Source: M3007 sp964646615 (GTDB lineage: Bacteria > Bacteroidota > Bacteroidia > Chitinophagales > Saprospiraceae). From it: 30,461 bases of DNA. Positions 14,954 through 22,921 of this stretch are shown piece by piece. Under the pieces are notes generated by a model. That model was not told the DNA's origin. It saw nothing but the letters and a program-made list of their open reading frames with translations, and did not search any database. The stretch spans positions 1 to 30,461 of the forward strand of contig CAZYEV010000089.1 of NCBI GenBank assembly GCA_964646615.1, given 5' to 3'. Each line of letters opens with the position of its first letter. Position 1 is the stretch's first letter. The position numbers and the translations under genes were made by a program.

Positions 14954-17900
14954 TTAGGGCGAAACCACCACGCGCCGCGTCAGCATGCCAGTAAGCGTTT
15001 GAAACCGAAGCAAATACACACCTGCGGGCAAGGCGCGCTCAAAAGTAACCGTGTTCGCCCCCACAGCAAACGCCTCCTTGCGCGCCTCTACCACACGCCC
15101 CTGGGCGTCGAGCAGCTCTACACGCGCCTCAACGGGTTGCCACAGCGACACCTGAAGCCCAAACACACCGGCATTCGGATTGGGCACAACCCACGCATAG
15201 GCTACCTCCTCCGGCTCGCGCGTACTCACAAAATCCAGGGGGATCGTCTGTATGCGCACCGCTGGCGTCGTCGAGCAGCGGTTGCGCGCCCTGAGCACCA
15301 CCTCGTACTGCCCCGGCAGCGCATATGTGTGGGTGGGGTTAGTGGCCGTGCTGCTGTTGCCGTCGCCAAAATCCCATTCGTAGGTCTCGGCCATGGTGCT
15401 GGTGTTGGTGAACGTTACCGTAGCCTGGCTGGCCGCCCAGGAAAAGTTGGCCGACGCCGTTCCGAGCACAAACACCGAATAATTGGCCGTATCAGACTGA
15501 TTGCCGTTTGAGACAATAAGCTGCACCTGACGCAGCCCAGGCACCATGAAGCGCACCTCATGAGGGCCAGGGCCGGTCGCTGAGGCAGCCGGTTGCGCCC
15601 CCGTACCAAACGTCCACCGATAGGTGTGATTGGCATTGACCGGCGCCGTCCAGAAGCCCACGGTGTCCACCACCCGGCAAAGCGTATCTGCCGAAGCCAG
15701 AATGCGGGCAAGCGGGCGCGTAGTATCTGACTCAACGACACCTATGTTGTCTAAGAAGAGGTTATTGCCGTAGTCGTTCACTCCAGTAAATCGAAGAATG
15801 ACAACGCGGCCCTTGAAATCGCCTAAAGGTATGCTCGCCTGCCTCCAATGGCTGGCGCTGGTGGGCGAAAAGGCATTCGCGACCGGCCCGCGGGTAGCCA
15901 GGCTGGTCCCTCCGCGCGCCCACAAGACAATGGGCGAAGCGCTCAGGTCGCAGTCTGGGAACACTTCTACGCGCAGGCTGTCCGAAAATTCTGAAGAGTA
16001 GGGAGCATAGGCCCAGTGAAAGACCAATCGCGCATCTGGCAACTGTCCCAAATCCACCGGCGGCAGGTACAAATAGTCCTCCTGATTATCGGCCGGATAA
16101 CTGAAGAAGTTCATGAATACTGCCGAAGTTAATTGACCGTCCGGGCCAGTAACGGTAGAGGAGAAGCGTCGCCACGTAACCTCATTATCGGGGTTTATGA
16201 CCGCCCACCCCAGAGGAGGGAAGGCCGCGCCGTTGAAGCCCTCAGTAAAGAAAACATCTTTTGGCTCTACCACGGCCTGAAAGCGTAGCGCCAGCGTATC
16301 GTTGAGGAAAACGGTTTCCGGGGCGAATGTCGTCCACACCCGCAGCTGTTGCGGCCCATTAGCAACCAGGGTAAGGGGCGTCGAGAAGGCAAAATCCAGG
16401 CTTTGTCCCGGGGCCAATTCGGGCAATGGTTCCGTTACTGGCGGCTGGTCATTCAGCTGGTAATGAATAAGCGCTCCTGCTGCCGGGAGTGTGCCTTCGT
16501 TGGCTACGCGCACTTGCACGGGCCAGGTCGTTGGCCCGCAGGCAATTTTCGACTCAATTTCAGCCTTTGTAGGCGATAGCCATCCGCGTAGCGCCAGATC
16601 ATGCGGCTGCGCGCACGCTAACAGACCTCCCGACCAGGATACTGCCACCGCCCGACGCCCCGCCAACCCAAAGGGTGTAGAGGCGCGCACCGAAAACCAC
16701 AACTCCTGACCCGTGTTCGTAATTGGCAGCGTGGCCCGCGGCGTCGCTGATGTGGTTGCGATTTCCATATACTTTTCGCCCAGCATGTAGACATCATACT
16801 GCAAGGTGTCGTTCACGGGCGTCCAGGAGAGTGTCGCCGAGTCCAGGCACACGCGCTCGACTTTCAGATTGGCCGGCACGCCTACGATGCTCACCGGAAG
16901 CTCCGACATGTCGCTGTGGCCCCCCCGCGACACGCGCACGCGCACTTGATGGCTGACTACGTTGGGTACGCGCCAGTCGTGCATACGCCTGTCGCCATTC
17001 AGGGCTTCAATGGGCAGCCACGTTTGCCCGTTGTCTAAGGAATAATGCAACAAAAAAGGCTCTGCTGTGCCAAAGGCATCCCATTGAATACGGCAGGTAT
17101 CGCCTGGGGCCAGGCCTTCGCCGCCGGCGGGATACACCAACTTGAGGCTGTCGTAAAGAAATTCCCAGGTGATGTAGTACGGCTGAGGCCCAAGCGGAAC
17201 TGCGAAGCCTCGGACACGTACGACGTAATCGCCCGGAGCCGGGTCGGTCAGGGCGACTTGTTCGACATTATTGAGCGAGTCGCGCCCGGGTCGGGCCGGT
17301 GCACTCAGCGCAGAGGCATTGGGCGTCGGGTCGAGGATCCAGGGCAGGTGGGTCGTTCCGTCTGGCCCGTGCACTTGCAGGTCGAGGTCGTTGATGAGCG
17401 CGCGGGTGGTGCCGGCTTCGGCGGGCGGGTCGGCCCAATAAAGCAGGATACGCGCCTGGCGCACGTCAGGCGGGATGGTTAGCGTATGGGTTGAGGCCGC
17501 CTGATGGTCGGTTTGCGCGTGCAGCCAGCGCCTTTCTGTCAGGAGGCGGTAAGCGCGCCAGGCGTTGACCAGGCCGAAGCCAAACTGAAAGTCCGGGCCT
17601 GGATTGCCCAGATCATTCGCTGTATTTAGTAGGGCGGCCTTCAGCAAGGCAGCCGGCGGCTCTTCACCGTTGAAATGCTCCCGATAAACCTGCGTCAGTT
17701 GGGCCATAACGCCGGCGACGCCGGGCGCAGCACCAGAGGTTCCGCCGAAGGTCTGGTAGGTGTTGTTGTGTGAGGTAGAGCCTTGCCCTTGCCCATGCGC
17801 CGCCAGGTCGGGTTTCAGGCGTCCGTCGTGTACAGGGCCTCGGCTGGAGGTAGTGAATAGCGTACCATCGGCGCGCAGGTTGGCCACAGCGATGGCATTC

Positions 17901-19057
17901 TTGGCCACCTTGTGCCCACCTGTGATGTTGCCCCAGCCCGCGCCAGCGCCGTAGTTACAGTTCGACGAGCCATCGTTGCCCGCCGAGAAGACGTGCATCA
18001 AGGTGGGAAACTGGAAAAGCTGGTCTTCCACCGTCTGCGCTGATAAGGTGTAGCCAGTGTTGCAGCCATCGCTGTAAGAGGTATTCGTAATCGTAGCGTT
18101 GCGGTCGGTGTGCAAAGCCAGGGTAGCATCCTGAAAACTGGCCCGATAGCGCACCGTGTAAATATGGGTGCCGGCGGCCATGCCGCGCATGCGCGGGTTG
18201 AGGTTGCCCGCACCACCCAGAATGCCGGCCACGCCGTCGCCGTGCGTGCCGTTGAAGCCGTCGTCGCCCGAAAACCAGTCGGTGTAGCGCCCCTGAAAAT
18301 CAATGTGCGGCCCCAGCGGCCCGTCGTCGCGCACTACTACAGATACGCCTGTGCCGTCGTATTTGCGCCCCAAGGGCGAGTCCATGTCCAACAGCCCTGC
18401 GCGATGTAGCGACCGGCCATTCACGTCTTCGGGCTCCGAAGGCGGCGGCAACAGTTCCAGATAGCGCACGAACGGCAACGACGCTACCGCCGTTAAATCG
18501 GCCTGATGCACGCGCAAATGCAAAAAGCCGTTCTGATGGCCTTCCTCCACTACGTCATACCCCAACGCTCGCAAATGCGCTGCTGCTTCCGAAATGCGCG
18601 TCTGCGGATAGACTTGCGCATACAAGTGTACATGCTTGCCATCTATTGCCCAGGCGCCGTAAGGTTTTTCTTTCAGGTTGGCATTCATCTTCTCCTCCGG
18701 CAGTGGGGCCCACACACGACGGGCATTGACGAGCGCCAGCCGCTTTTCATCAAAACCCTCCGGCAGAGCAATTAAATAGGTGTTCTGCGCGACGTAGCTG
18801 ATAAACCGAACGCCCTCTGCCTCCAGCATAGCCCGCGCTCGCGACGACGGCAGCGGATCGCACCAGATGCGGCGATAGCGGTAGCCATTAGTGAGCACCA
18901 CCTCTTCCGCCCAGGGCACCACAGCCTCATTTTGGGAACGATTTTTGCCAAAAGTAGCCGCCGCAACGCCGCCGGCCTGAGGACCTAACGGCATTTGCTG
19001 AGCCTGAAGCACGATGCAGGCATTCCACCACAGCAAAAAAAGAAAAAAAATGCGCAT
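14954..19057 (-). CDS. T9SS-secreted subtilisin-like serine peptidase (S8)
   Basis: This 1367-residue protein starts at the ATG at 19057, where MRIFFLFLLWWNACIVLQAQ forms a signal peptide. A propeptide-like segment leads to the S8 catalytic domain (about 230-520): Asp in VVVRDDG (D244), His in GTHGDGVAG (H272), oxyanion Asn in SAGNDG (N361) and Ser in GGTSGAAPG (S441). Then follow a β-sandwich, an fn3-like domain (about 726-786), a CARDB-like region (about 820-926), a choice-of-anchor-J/cleaved-adhesin module (about 936-1106), two PKD-like domains (the second with WDFGDG), and a T9SS sorting domain from about 1278 (VVPNPNAGVFGLQV to the end). It should be a surface-attached or released protease. 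The first 17 codons of the longer frame were rejected because they precede the signal peptide. Confidence 0.92.
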   Translation of the reverse strand: MRIFFLFLLWWNACIVLQAQQMPLGPQAGGVAAATFGKNRSQNEAVVPWAEEVVLTNGYRYRRIWCDPLPSSRARAMLEAEGVRFISYVAQNTYLIALPEGFDEKRLALVNARRVWAPLPEEKMNANLKEKPYGAWAIDGKHVHLYAQVYPQTRISEAAAHLRALGYDVVEEGHQNGFLHLRVHQADLTAVASLPFVRYLELLPPPSEPEDVNGRSLHRAGLLDMDSPLGRKYDGTGVSVVVRDDGPLGPHIDFQGRYTDWFSGDDGFNGTHGDGVAGILGGAGNLNPRMRGMAAGTHIYTVRYRASFQDATLALHTDRNATITNTSYSDGCNTGYTLSAQTVEDQLFQFPTLMHVFSAGNDGSSNCNYGAGAGWGNITGGHKVAKNAIAVANLRADGTLFTTSSRGPVHDGRLKPDLAAHGQGQGSTSHNNTYQTFGGTSGAAPGVAGVMAQLTQVYREHFNGEEPPAALLKAALLNTANDLGNPGPDFQFGFGLVNAWRAYRLLTERRWLHAQTDHQAASTHTLTIPPDVRQARILLYWADPPAEAGTTRALINDLDLQVHGPDGTTHLPWILDPTPNASALSAPARPGRDSLNNVEQVALTDPAPGDYVVRVRGFAVPLGPQPYYITWEFLYDSLKLVYPAGGEGLAPGDTCRIQWDAFGTAEPFLLHYSLDNGQTWLPIEALNGDRRMHDWRVPNVVSHQVRVRVSRGGHSDMSELPVSIVGVPANLKVERVCLDSATLSWTPVNDTLQYDVYMLGEKYMEIATTSATPRATLPITNTGQELWFSVRASTPFGLAGRRAVAVSWSGGLLACAQPHDLALRGWLSPTKAEIESKIACGPTTWPVQVRVANEGTLPAAGALIHYQLNDQPPVTEPLPELAPGQSLDFAFSTPLTLVANGPQQLRVWTTFAPETVFLNDTLALRFQAVVEPKDVFFTEGFNGAAFPPLGWAVINPDNEVTWRRFSSTVTGPDGQLTSAVFMNFFSYPADNQEDYLYLPPVDLGQLPDARLVFHWAYAPYSSEFSDSLRVEVFPDCDLSASPIVLWARGGTSLATRGPVANAFSPTSASHWRQASIPLGDFKGRVVILRFTGVNDYGNNLFLDNIGVVESDTTRPLARILASADTLCRVVDTVGFWTAPVNANHTYRWTFGTGAQPAASATGPGPHEVRFMVPGLRQVQLIVSNGNQSDTANYSVFVLGTASANFSWAASQATVTFTNTSTMAETYEWDFGDGNSSTATNPTHTYALPGQYEVVLRARNRCSTTPAVRIQTIPLDFVSTREPEEVAYAWVVPNPNAGVFGLQVSLWQPVEARVELLDAQGRVVEARKEAFAVGANTVTFERALPAGVYLLRFQTLTGMLTRRVVVSP

Positions 19058-19209
19058 AGCTAATCCTTTTGCAACTTCGATAAGGATACCATTGTTTTCA
19101 TGGCCCATTTAGGGCGCTAAAATGCGTGTATTCGTTGCTCCGCTGCATGCGTCTGAATGCCATAAATGGCAAAAACGTTAATTCCTCCGTACGTACATCC
19201 CCCGCGCCA

Positions 19210-19217
19210 TACTTTTG
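19210..19217 (+). promoter_or_regulatory. -7 element of the terC promoter
   Basis: TACTTTTG fits TAnnTTTG exactly and lies 22 nt before the ATG at 19240, giving a leader of roughly 15-20 nt. No convincing -33 TTG was seen. Confidence 0.5.
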
Positions 19218-19239
19218 GCGCCTCTAATTTTAGAAAGAA

Positions 19240-20322
19240 ATGATACCAGCATATGTGTGGGTCGGGTTTGTGGCCTTGATTTTAGTGCTGATGGCCCTTG
19301 ACCTGGGAATTCTCAACCGCAAAGCGCATACCCCTACTGCTCGCGAGGCGCTTTTCTCTACGGCCATTTGGGTCAGTCTGGCGCTGTTATTCAACGTCTT
19401 CGTCTATTTTGCCTACGAATACAAGTGGTTCGGCTTGGGGCTTTTTGCCCATGAACCCATGGGTGGGCGCGAAGCGGCAGTCAAATACCTGACGGCTTAT
19501 TTGCTCGAAGAGTCTTTGAGCATGGACAACCTGTTCGTCATGGCGCTGGTGTTCGCCCAGTTCCGCGTACCGAAAGCCTATCAGCACCGCGTGCTCTTTT
19601 GGGGTATTCTGGGTGTGCTGGTATTTCGAGGGTTGCTCATCGGCGCTGGTCTGGCTCTGGTGCACTATTTCACCTGGCTGTTCTACATTTTTGGCGCGCT
19701 CCTGCTCTGGTCGGCCTATAAAATGTGGCGCAGCGGCGAGGCTGTAGAGGACACACCTTCTGACCATGGCGTTACGCGCTTTATCCGGCGCTTCTATCCC
19801 GTCAGCAGCCATTACGACGGCGGGCGGTTTTTCACCGTAGAAAATGGCCGACGAGCCGTTACACCGCTGTTCGTAGCACTGCTGGTCGTCGAAACGAGTG
19901 ACATTATGTTCGCCTTCGACTCGGTACCTGCCGTTTTTTCCATCACCACTGACCCTTTCTTAGTCTTCTCCTCCAATATCTTCGCTATTCTGGGGCTGCG
20001 CTCGCTATTTTTTGTGCTGTCGAACATGCTCGACCGCTTCGCTTACCTCAATTACAGCATGATCGCCATCCTGACGTTCATCGGCGTGAAGATGATGCTG
20101 CTGCCCCTGCACGTTCACATCCACGAGCTGGTTTCCCTGGGTATCATCGTCGTACTGCTGGCTATCGGCGTAGGCGCCTCCCTTCTCAAACCCGCTCCCA
20201 GCGAACCTGACCCGGACAGCAGCACTCCTCCCCCTACCGAAAATGGCCTGTCCGAAAAACCGCCGTTTTCTGCCCAAAACGTACCGCTAAAACGGGAAAT
20301 CTCGCAGACTTCGAAATTTTAA
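19240..20322 (+). CDS. TerC family integral membrane protein
   Basis: 360 residues with about nine hydrophobic membrane segments. The family signatures are present: LDLGILNRKAH after the first segment, LLEESLSMDNLFVMALVF, and VETSDIMFAFDSVPAVFSIT, with the conserved acidic residues in the membrane thought to bind metal. The TerC/Alx family is linked to manganese export and to tellurite resistance; Alx-type function is the better guess, because no ter operon partners are nearby. The C-terminal 40 residues are a polar, low-complexity cytoplasmic tail. The ATG at 19240 follows a good -7 element at a short distance, so a yybP-ykoY-type leader cannot fit. Confidence 0.92.
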   Translation: MIPAYVWVGFVALILVLMALDLGILNRKAHTPTAREALFSTAIWVSLALLFNVFVYFAYEYKWFGLGLFAHEPMGGREAAVKYLTAYLLEESLSMDNLFVMALVFAQFRVPKAYQHRVLFWGILGVLVFRGLLIGAGLALVHYFTWLFYIFGALLLWSAYKMWRSGEAVEDTPSDHGVTRFIRRFYPVSSHYDGGRFFTVENGRRAVTPLFVALLVVETSDIMFAFDSVPAVFSITTDPFLVFSSNIFAILGLRSLFFVLSNMLDRFAYLNYSMIAILTFIGVKMMLLPLHVHIHELVSLGIIVVLLAIGVGASLLKPAPSEPDPDSSTPPPTENGLSEKPPFSAQNVPLKREISQTSKF

Positions 20323-20334
20323 CATCCCGCCCTA

Positions 20335-20364
20335 TTGCCCACTAACCCAAAGCGCCTATTTTTG
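20335..20364 (+). promoter_or_regulatory. Complete Bacteroidota promoter for the 50-residue protein gene
   Basis: A -33 TTG (20335-20337) and a -7 TATTTTTG (20357-20364) are separated by 19 nt, the spacing expected of the primary sigma factor of this phylum. Transcription would start near 20370, leaving a leader of about 80 nt. Confidence 0.6.
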
Positions 20365-20453
20365 TCCTTGCCTATCGCGGCAAAGCGCCGTCGCTATGGC
20401 TGTGCCAGCGTTTTTCCAAACTCACATCTATACCTTGTTCAATTCCTTTTGCC

Positions 20454-20606
20454 ATGCGACACGAGGAAAAAAGCAAAAAAGATGCGCGTTACTTCGACGA
20501 ACGCACCTACACCAACCACAAGTCCTCGCACAAAAAGAAAAAACTCAAGCCCGTAGAAAAAGTGAAGTATCGCTTAAAAGCGTACTCCGACGACGAAGAA
20601 GCGTAA
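20454..20606 (+). CDS. Small basic protein of 50 residues, family not recognised
   Basis: ATG at 20454 to TAA at 20604-20606. The product starts MRHEEKSKKDARYFDERTY and ends KYRLKAYSDDEEA. It is highly charged: a lysine- and histidine-rich middle (HKSSHKKKKLKPVEK) and an acidic tail (SDDEEA). It has no signal peptide, membrane segment or cysteine, so it should be cytoplasmic. A nucleic-acid or ribosome association is plausible from composition alone. The case for a real gene is structural: a matched -33/-7 promoter about 90 nt upstream and a textbook intrinsic terminator beginning 35 nt after the stop. It lies between terC and a secreted protein gene, both on the same strand. Confidence 0.7.
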   Translation: MRHEEKSKKDARYFDERTYTNHKSSHKKKKLKPVEKVKYRLKAYSDDEEA

Positions 20607-20641
20607 CTAACCACTGCACGACTACCCTACCCTGTCCCACT

Positions 20642-20684
20642 CGCCGCAAGTTACCTGCTGACTTGCGGCGTTTTTTTATTTTTT
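20642..20684 (+). terminator. Strong intrinsic terminator after the 50-residue protein gene
   Basis: A perfect 10-bp stem, CGCCGCAAGT (20642-20651) with ACTTGCGGCG (20661-20670), has a 9-nt loop and is followed by TTTTTTTATTTTTT (20671-20684). It separates the small gene from the secreted protein gene downstream. Confidence 0.92.
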
Positions 20685-20737
20685 CCGCAGGTTACCTCCA
20701 CACGCCGGACTGCATTAAGAGCCAAAACACATCCGAC

Positions 20738-21322
20738 ATGAAGCACATCCGCATCTTCACCCTGACGATTTTTGTAGCGGCAAACGCCCTTATCGCGCAA
20801 GCGCAGTCATATAAAACCGCCGGCGGCATTCGCATAGACAACGGCCTGAACCTCACGCTCAAACAACACATCGCCGACGGGTGGGCTGCCGAGGGCATCC
20901 TGCATACCTCCATCGGCTCGCGCGACCTCGGCGCTACCCTGCTGGCCGAAAAACACCACCGCATCCTTTTCCGAGGCCTCAACATCTACTACGGCGCTGG
21001 CGCACACTATTACTGGCAAAACGAACCGCTGCGCCAGGACGCTCCCTATGCCGAAAACGTTTACGGAGCCTCTTTCATCGGCGGCGCTGAAGTGTCACTG
21101 GGCCGCATCAACGTCTCCATAGACTGGAAGCCCGAACTGCACCTCAACGGCGGCGGCTTCGACTGGAATGGTTCGGCCATCTCAGTGCGCTACATCCTGG
21201 CCAAGCGCGAACGCCGCGCCGTGCGCGACTGGAAAGTGTGGGACGACCTGGGCATGCGAAAACAAGACAGCAAGAAATCGCGCCGCAACTCCAGAGACCA
21301 GCGCTCCTCGAAATGGTTCTGA
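20738..21322 (+). CDS. Secreted, probably outer-membrane protein with basic tail
   Basis: 194 residues from the ATG at 20738; the longer open frame upstream crosses the terminator and the 50-residue gene, so it is not used. A signal peptide (MKHIRIFTLTIFVAANALIAQAQ) is followed by amphipathic, aromatic strands (FRGLNIYYGAGAHYYW, VYGASFIGGAEV, INVSIDWKPELHLN) that look like a small β-barrel ending near SVRYILA. The last 35 residues or so (KRERRAVRDWKVWDD...SSKWF) are strongly basic, which is unusual after a barrel. Family not recognised. It is followed by a hairpin shared with the convergent gene. Confidence 0.7.
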   Translation: MKHIRIFTLTIFVAANALIAQAQSYKTAGGIRIDNGLNLTLKQHIADGWAAEGILHTSIGSRDLGATLLAEKHHRILFRGLNIYYGAGAHYYWQNEPLRQDAPYAENVYGASFIGGAEVSLGRINVSIDWKPELHLNGGGFDWNGSAISVRYILAKRERRAVRDWKVWDDLGMRKQDSKKSRRNSRDQRSSKWF

Positions 21323-21345
21323 TAACCAGCGATACTTTGCTAACA

Positions 21346-21386
21346 GGTAGCGTCCGGAGGGCTGGGCAAACCCTTCGGACGCTACC
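21346..21386. repeat. 16-bp-stem hairpin between convergent genes (REP-like)
   Basis: The arms 21346-21361 and 21371-21386 (GGTAGCGTCCGGAGGG and its near complement) pair over 16 bp with one mismatch around a 9-nt loop. The hairpin lies between the stop codons at 21322 and 21392. There is no U-tract on either side, so it may be a repeated extragenic palindrome that also protects or ends both transcripts. Confidence 0.65.
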
Positions 21387-21391
21387 GCATT

Positions 21392-22786
21392 TTAGCGCAC
21401 CACGGCAATGCGCCGGCTGAAGGGCAGGCCCGTGGACGTCATGAGTTCGAGGGTGTAAAGGCCCGCAGGCAGGTGCGTCGTATTCAGGCGCAGATCTCCT
21501 TCAGCGTCGGGCCAGGGCTGGTCGAGGGCCAACTGGCCCGCAGCACTCCACAGCCGCACGCGCTGCGGACGCGGGCCACCCAACCAACGCACCTGCACGT
21601 GGTCGGTAGCCGGATTCGGGCTGATGCGCACCACCGGATGCTGAGGCTCCGGCAGCGTGCTCACCGGGCCAGTCAGGCGCAGCAGCTGCAGGCCATTTTG
21701 CATATCACCGGCGATAATGGTGCCCGACGGCAACCAGGGATAATTGCCCCAACAGCCGTAGTAGGTGTTGTAACTCGTATTTTGCGGGTGTGTATCGTAA
21801 TAGGCCACCAGCCTGGGCTCCACCGGATTGCTGATGTCGTAGACCAGCAGACCATCCTCATACTGCGAATTGAACAGCAGGTTATCCTTGATATAGACAT
21901 TGTGCGGAATGGCGTTGTATGTACCTGCCGGCAGGAAGGGATCGAGAAACGTTGTTCGGATGACCAGATCGTTATCTGCCATGCCTGCCAGATCCACCAC
22001 CATGACCGGGCGGCCCGAGGGAATTTCCTCCGTCAGATAAGCATAGCGCCCATCGGTTGAGAGCCAGCTGTTGTGGTGATAGCCGCCCGTGGGCGAAAGG
22101 CTGGCAATGGTTTTGGGCGTATCCACGCCAGCATTTCGGCAGTCGTAGATGAAATAGCCGTCGAAACCGCAAGAGGCGTACACCGTATCGCCGCGCACAT
22201 AAGAGTCGTGGATGTAGCCGCCAGGCAAAGCGTAAGTCCCTATCAGGGTGGGCTTGTCGGGGTTCTGACTTACATCCAGGATGGCCAATCCTCCAAACGC
22301 GATGTTGGAGCCGTTCAAATAGATACGCCCCGATGCCGTATCCAGAGTAATGGTGTGCGCGCTGCGGAAAATTTGGCTGCTGAAATACGTCCGCGCAATC
22401 GTATCGGGCGCCCTTGAGAAGTCCAGGATCATCAGCCCTTCCGAGGTGGCATCTGAGACGGCATAGACGCGATTTTTATACGATTTAAACTCGCGCCACA
22501 CCGTGTTGGTCTGGCCCTCAAACTTGCCCACCAGTTCTGGTTGCGTAGGCGTGGTAACGTCGAAGACCAGCACATGGCGCGCGCCACCCAAAATGGCGTA
22601 CTCGCGACCATTGACAGCCAGGCCCCAGCAGCCGCTGTAACGGACTTTGAGGTTACCCGGCGAGGCAATGGGCAGCGTAGTATCGTGCCACTGCGCCAGC
22701 CGGATCATGTTGAGCGAGTCCTGAGCAAAGGCCGAAAAAGCGCTGAGGGCGCAAAACAGCAAAATGGTCTGGATGTGGAATAACAT
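21392..22786 (-). CDS. Choice-of-anchor B / LVIVD repeat protein with T9SS sorting domain
   Basis: 464 residues. A signal peptide ends AFSAFAQ (about residue 22). The body is a β-propeller-like series of LVIVD-type repeats, seen as GGARHVLVFDVTTPTQPELVG, GLMILDFSRAP, GGLAILDVSQNPDKPTLIG and GLLVYDISNPVEPRLVA. This arrangement is typical of the choice-of-anchor-B family. The C-terminus, from VVRISPNPATDHVQVRW to RRIAVVR, is a T9SS sorting domain. The protein should therefore be exported to the cell surface; its function is unknown. It is divergent from the PorV/PorQ-like barrel gene, with 135 nt between starts. Confidence 0.88.
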   Translation of the reverse strand: MLFHIQTILLFCALSAFSAFAQDSLNMIRLAQWHDTTLPIASPGNLKVRYSGCWGLAVNGREYAILGGARHVLVFDVTTPTQPELVGKFEGQTNTVWREFKSYKNRVYAVSDATSEGLMILDFSRAPDTIARTYFSSQIFRSAHTITLDTASGRIYLNGSNIAFGGLAILDVSQNPDKPTLIGTYALPGGYIHDSYVRGDTVYASCGFDGYFIYDCRNAGVDTPKTIASLSPTGGYHHNSWLSTDGRYAYLTEEIPSGRPVMVVDLAGMADNDLVIRTTFLDPFLPAGTYNAIPHNVYIKDNLLFNSQYEDGLLVYDISNPVEPRLVAYYDTHPQNTSYNTYYGCWGNYPWLPSGTIIAGDMQNGLQLLRLTGPVSTLPEPQHPVVRISPNPATDHVQVRWLGGPRPQRVRLWSAAGQLALDQPWPDAEGDLRLNTTHLPAGLYTLELMTSTGLPFSRRIAVVR

Positions 22787-22820
22787 ACTGAGGCGAAATG
22801 TTTTTGGTCGGGAACGCCGC

Positions 22821-22828
22821 TACTTTTG
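22821..22828 (+). promoter_or_regulatory. -7 element of the PorV/PorQ-like gene
   Basis: TACTTTTG fits TAnnTTTG exactly. A TTG lies 14 nt upstream (22804-22806), which is too close to be a normal -33. The element supports the ATG at 22922 as the start, since the longer open frame would begin inside the promoter. Confidence 0.5.
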
Positions 22829-22921
22829 CTGCACAAAGGCAACCCGAAAGCGCGGCCCGAGCATCACGAAAAGCGCAACGAAGCCGGAGCGCTCCGATGC
22901 GCCGCCAAAGTAAGAGACGAT

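Noticed and set aside
14940..14959. CCCTAA/TTAGGG hairpin between recF and the subtilase gene as a terminator
   Set aside because: Only six base pairs, overlapping both stop codons, with no U-tract.
19109..19239. Manganese (yybP-ykoY type) riboswitch before terC
   Set aside because: The -7 element at 19210 leaves a leader of only 15-20 nt, far too short for that riboswitch, and I see no matching structure upstream.
20396..20737. 114-codon upstream extension of the secreted protein at 20738
   Set aside because: It crosses the strong terminator at 20642-20684 and overlaps the 50-residue gene in another frame.
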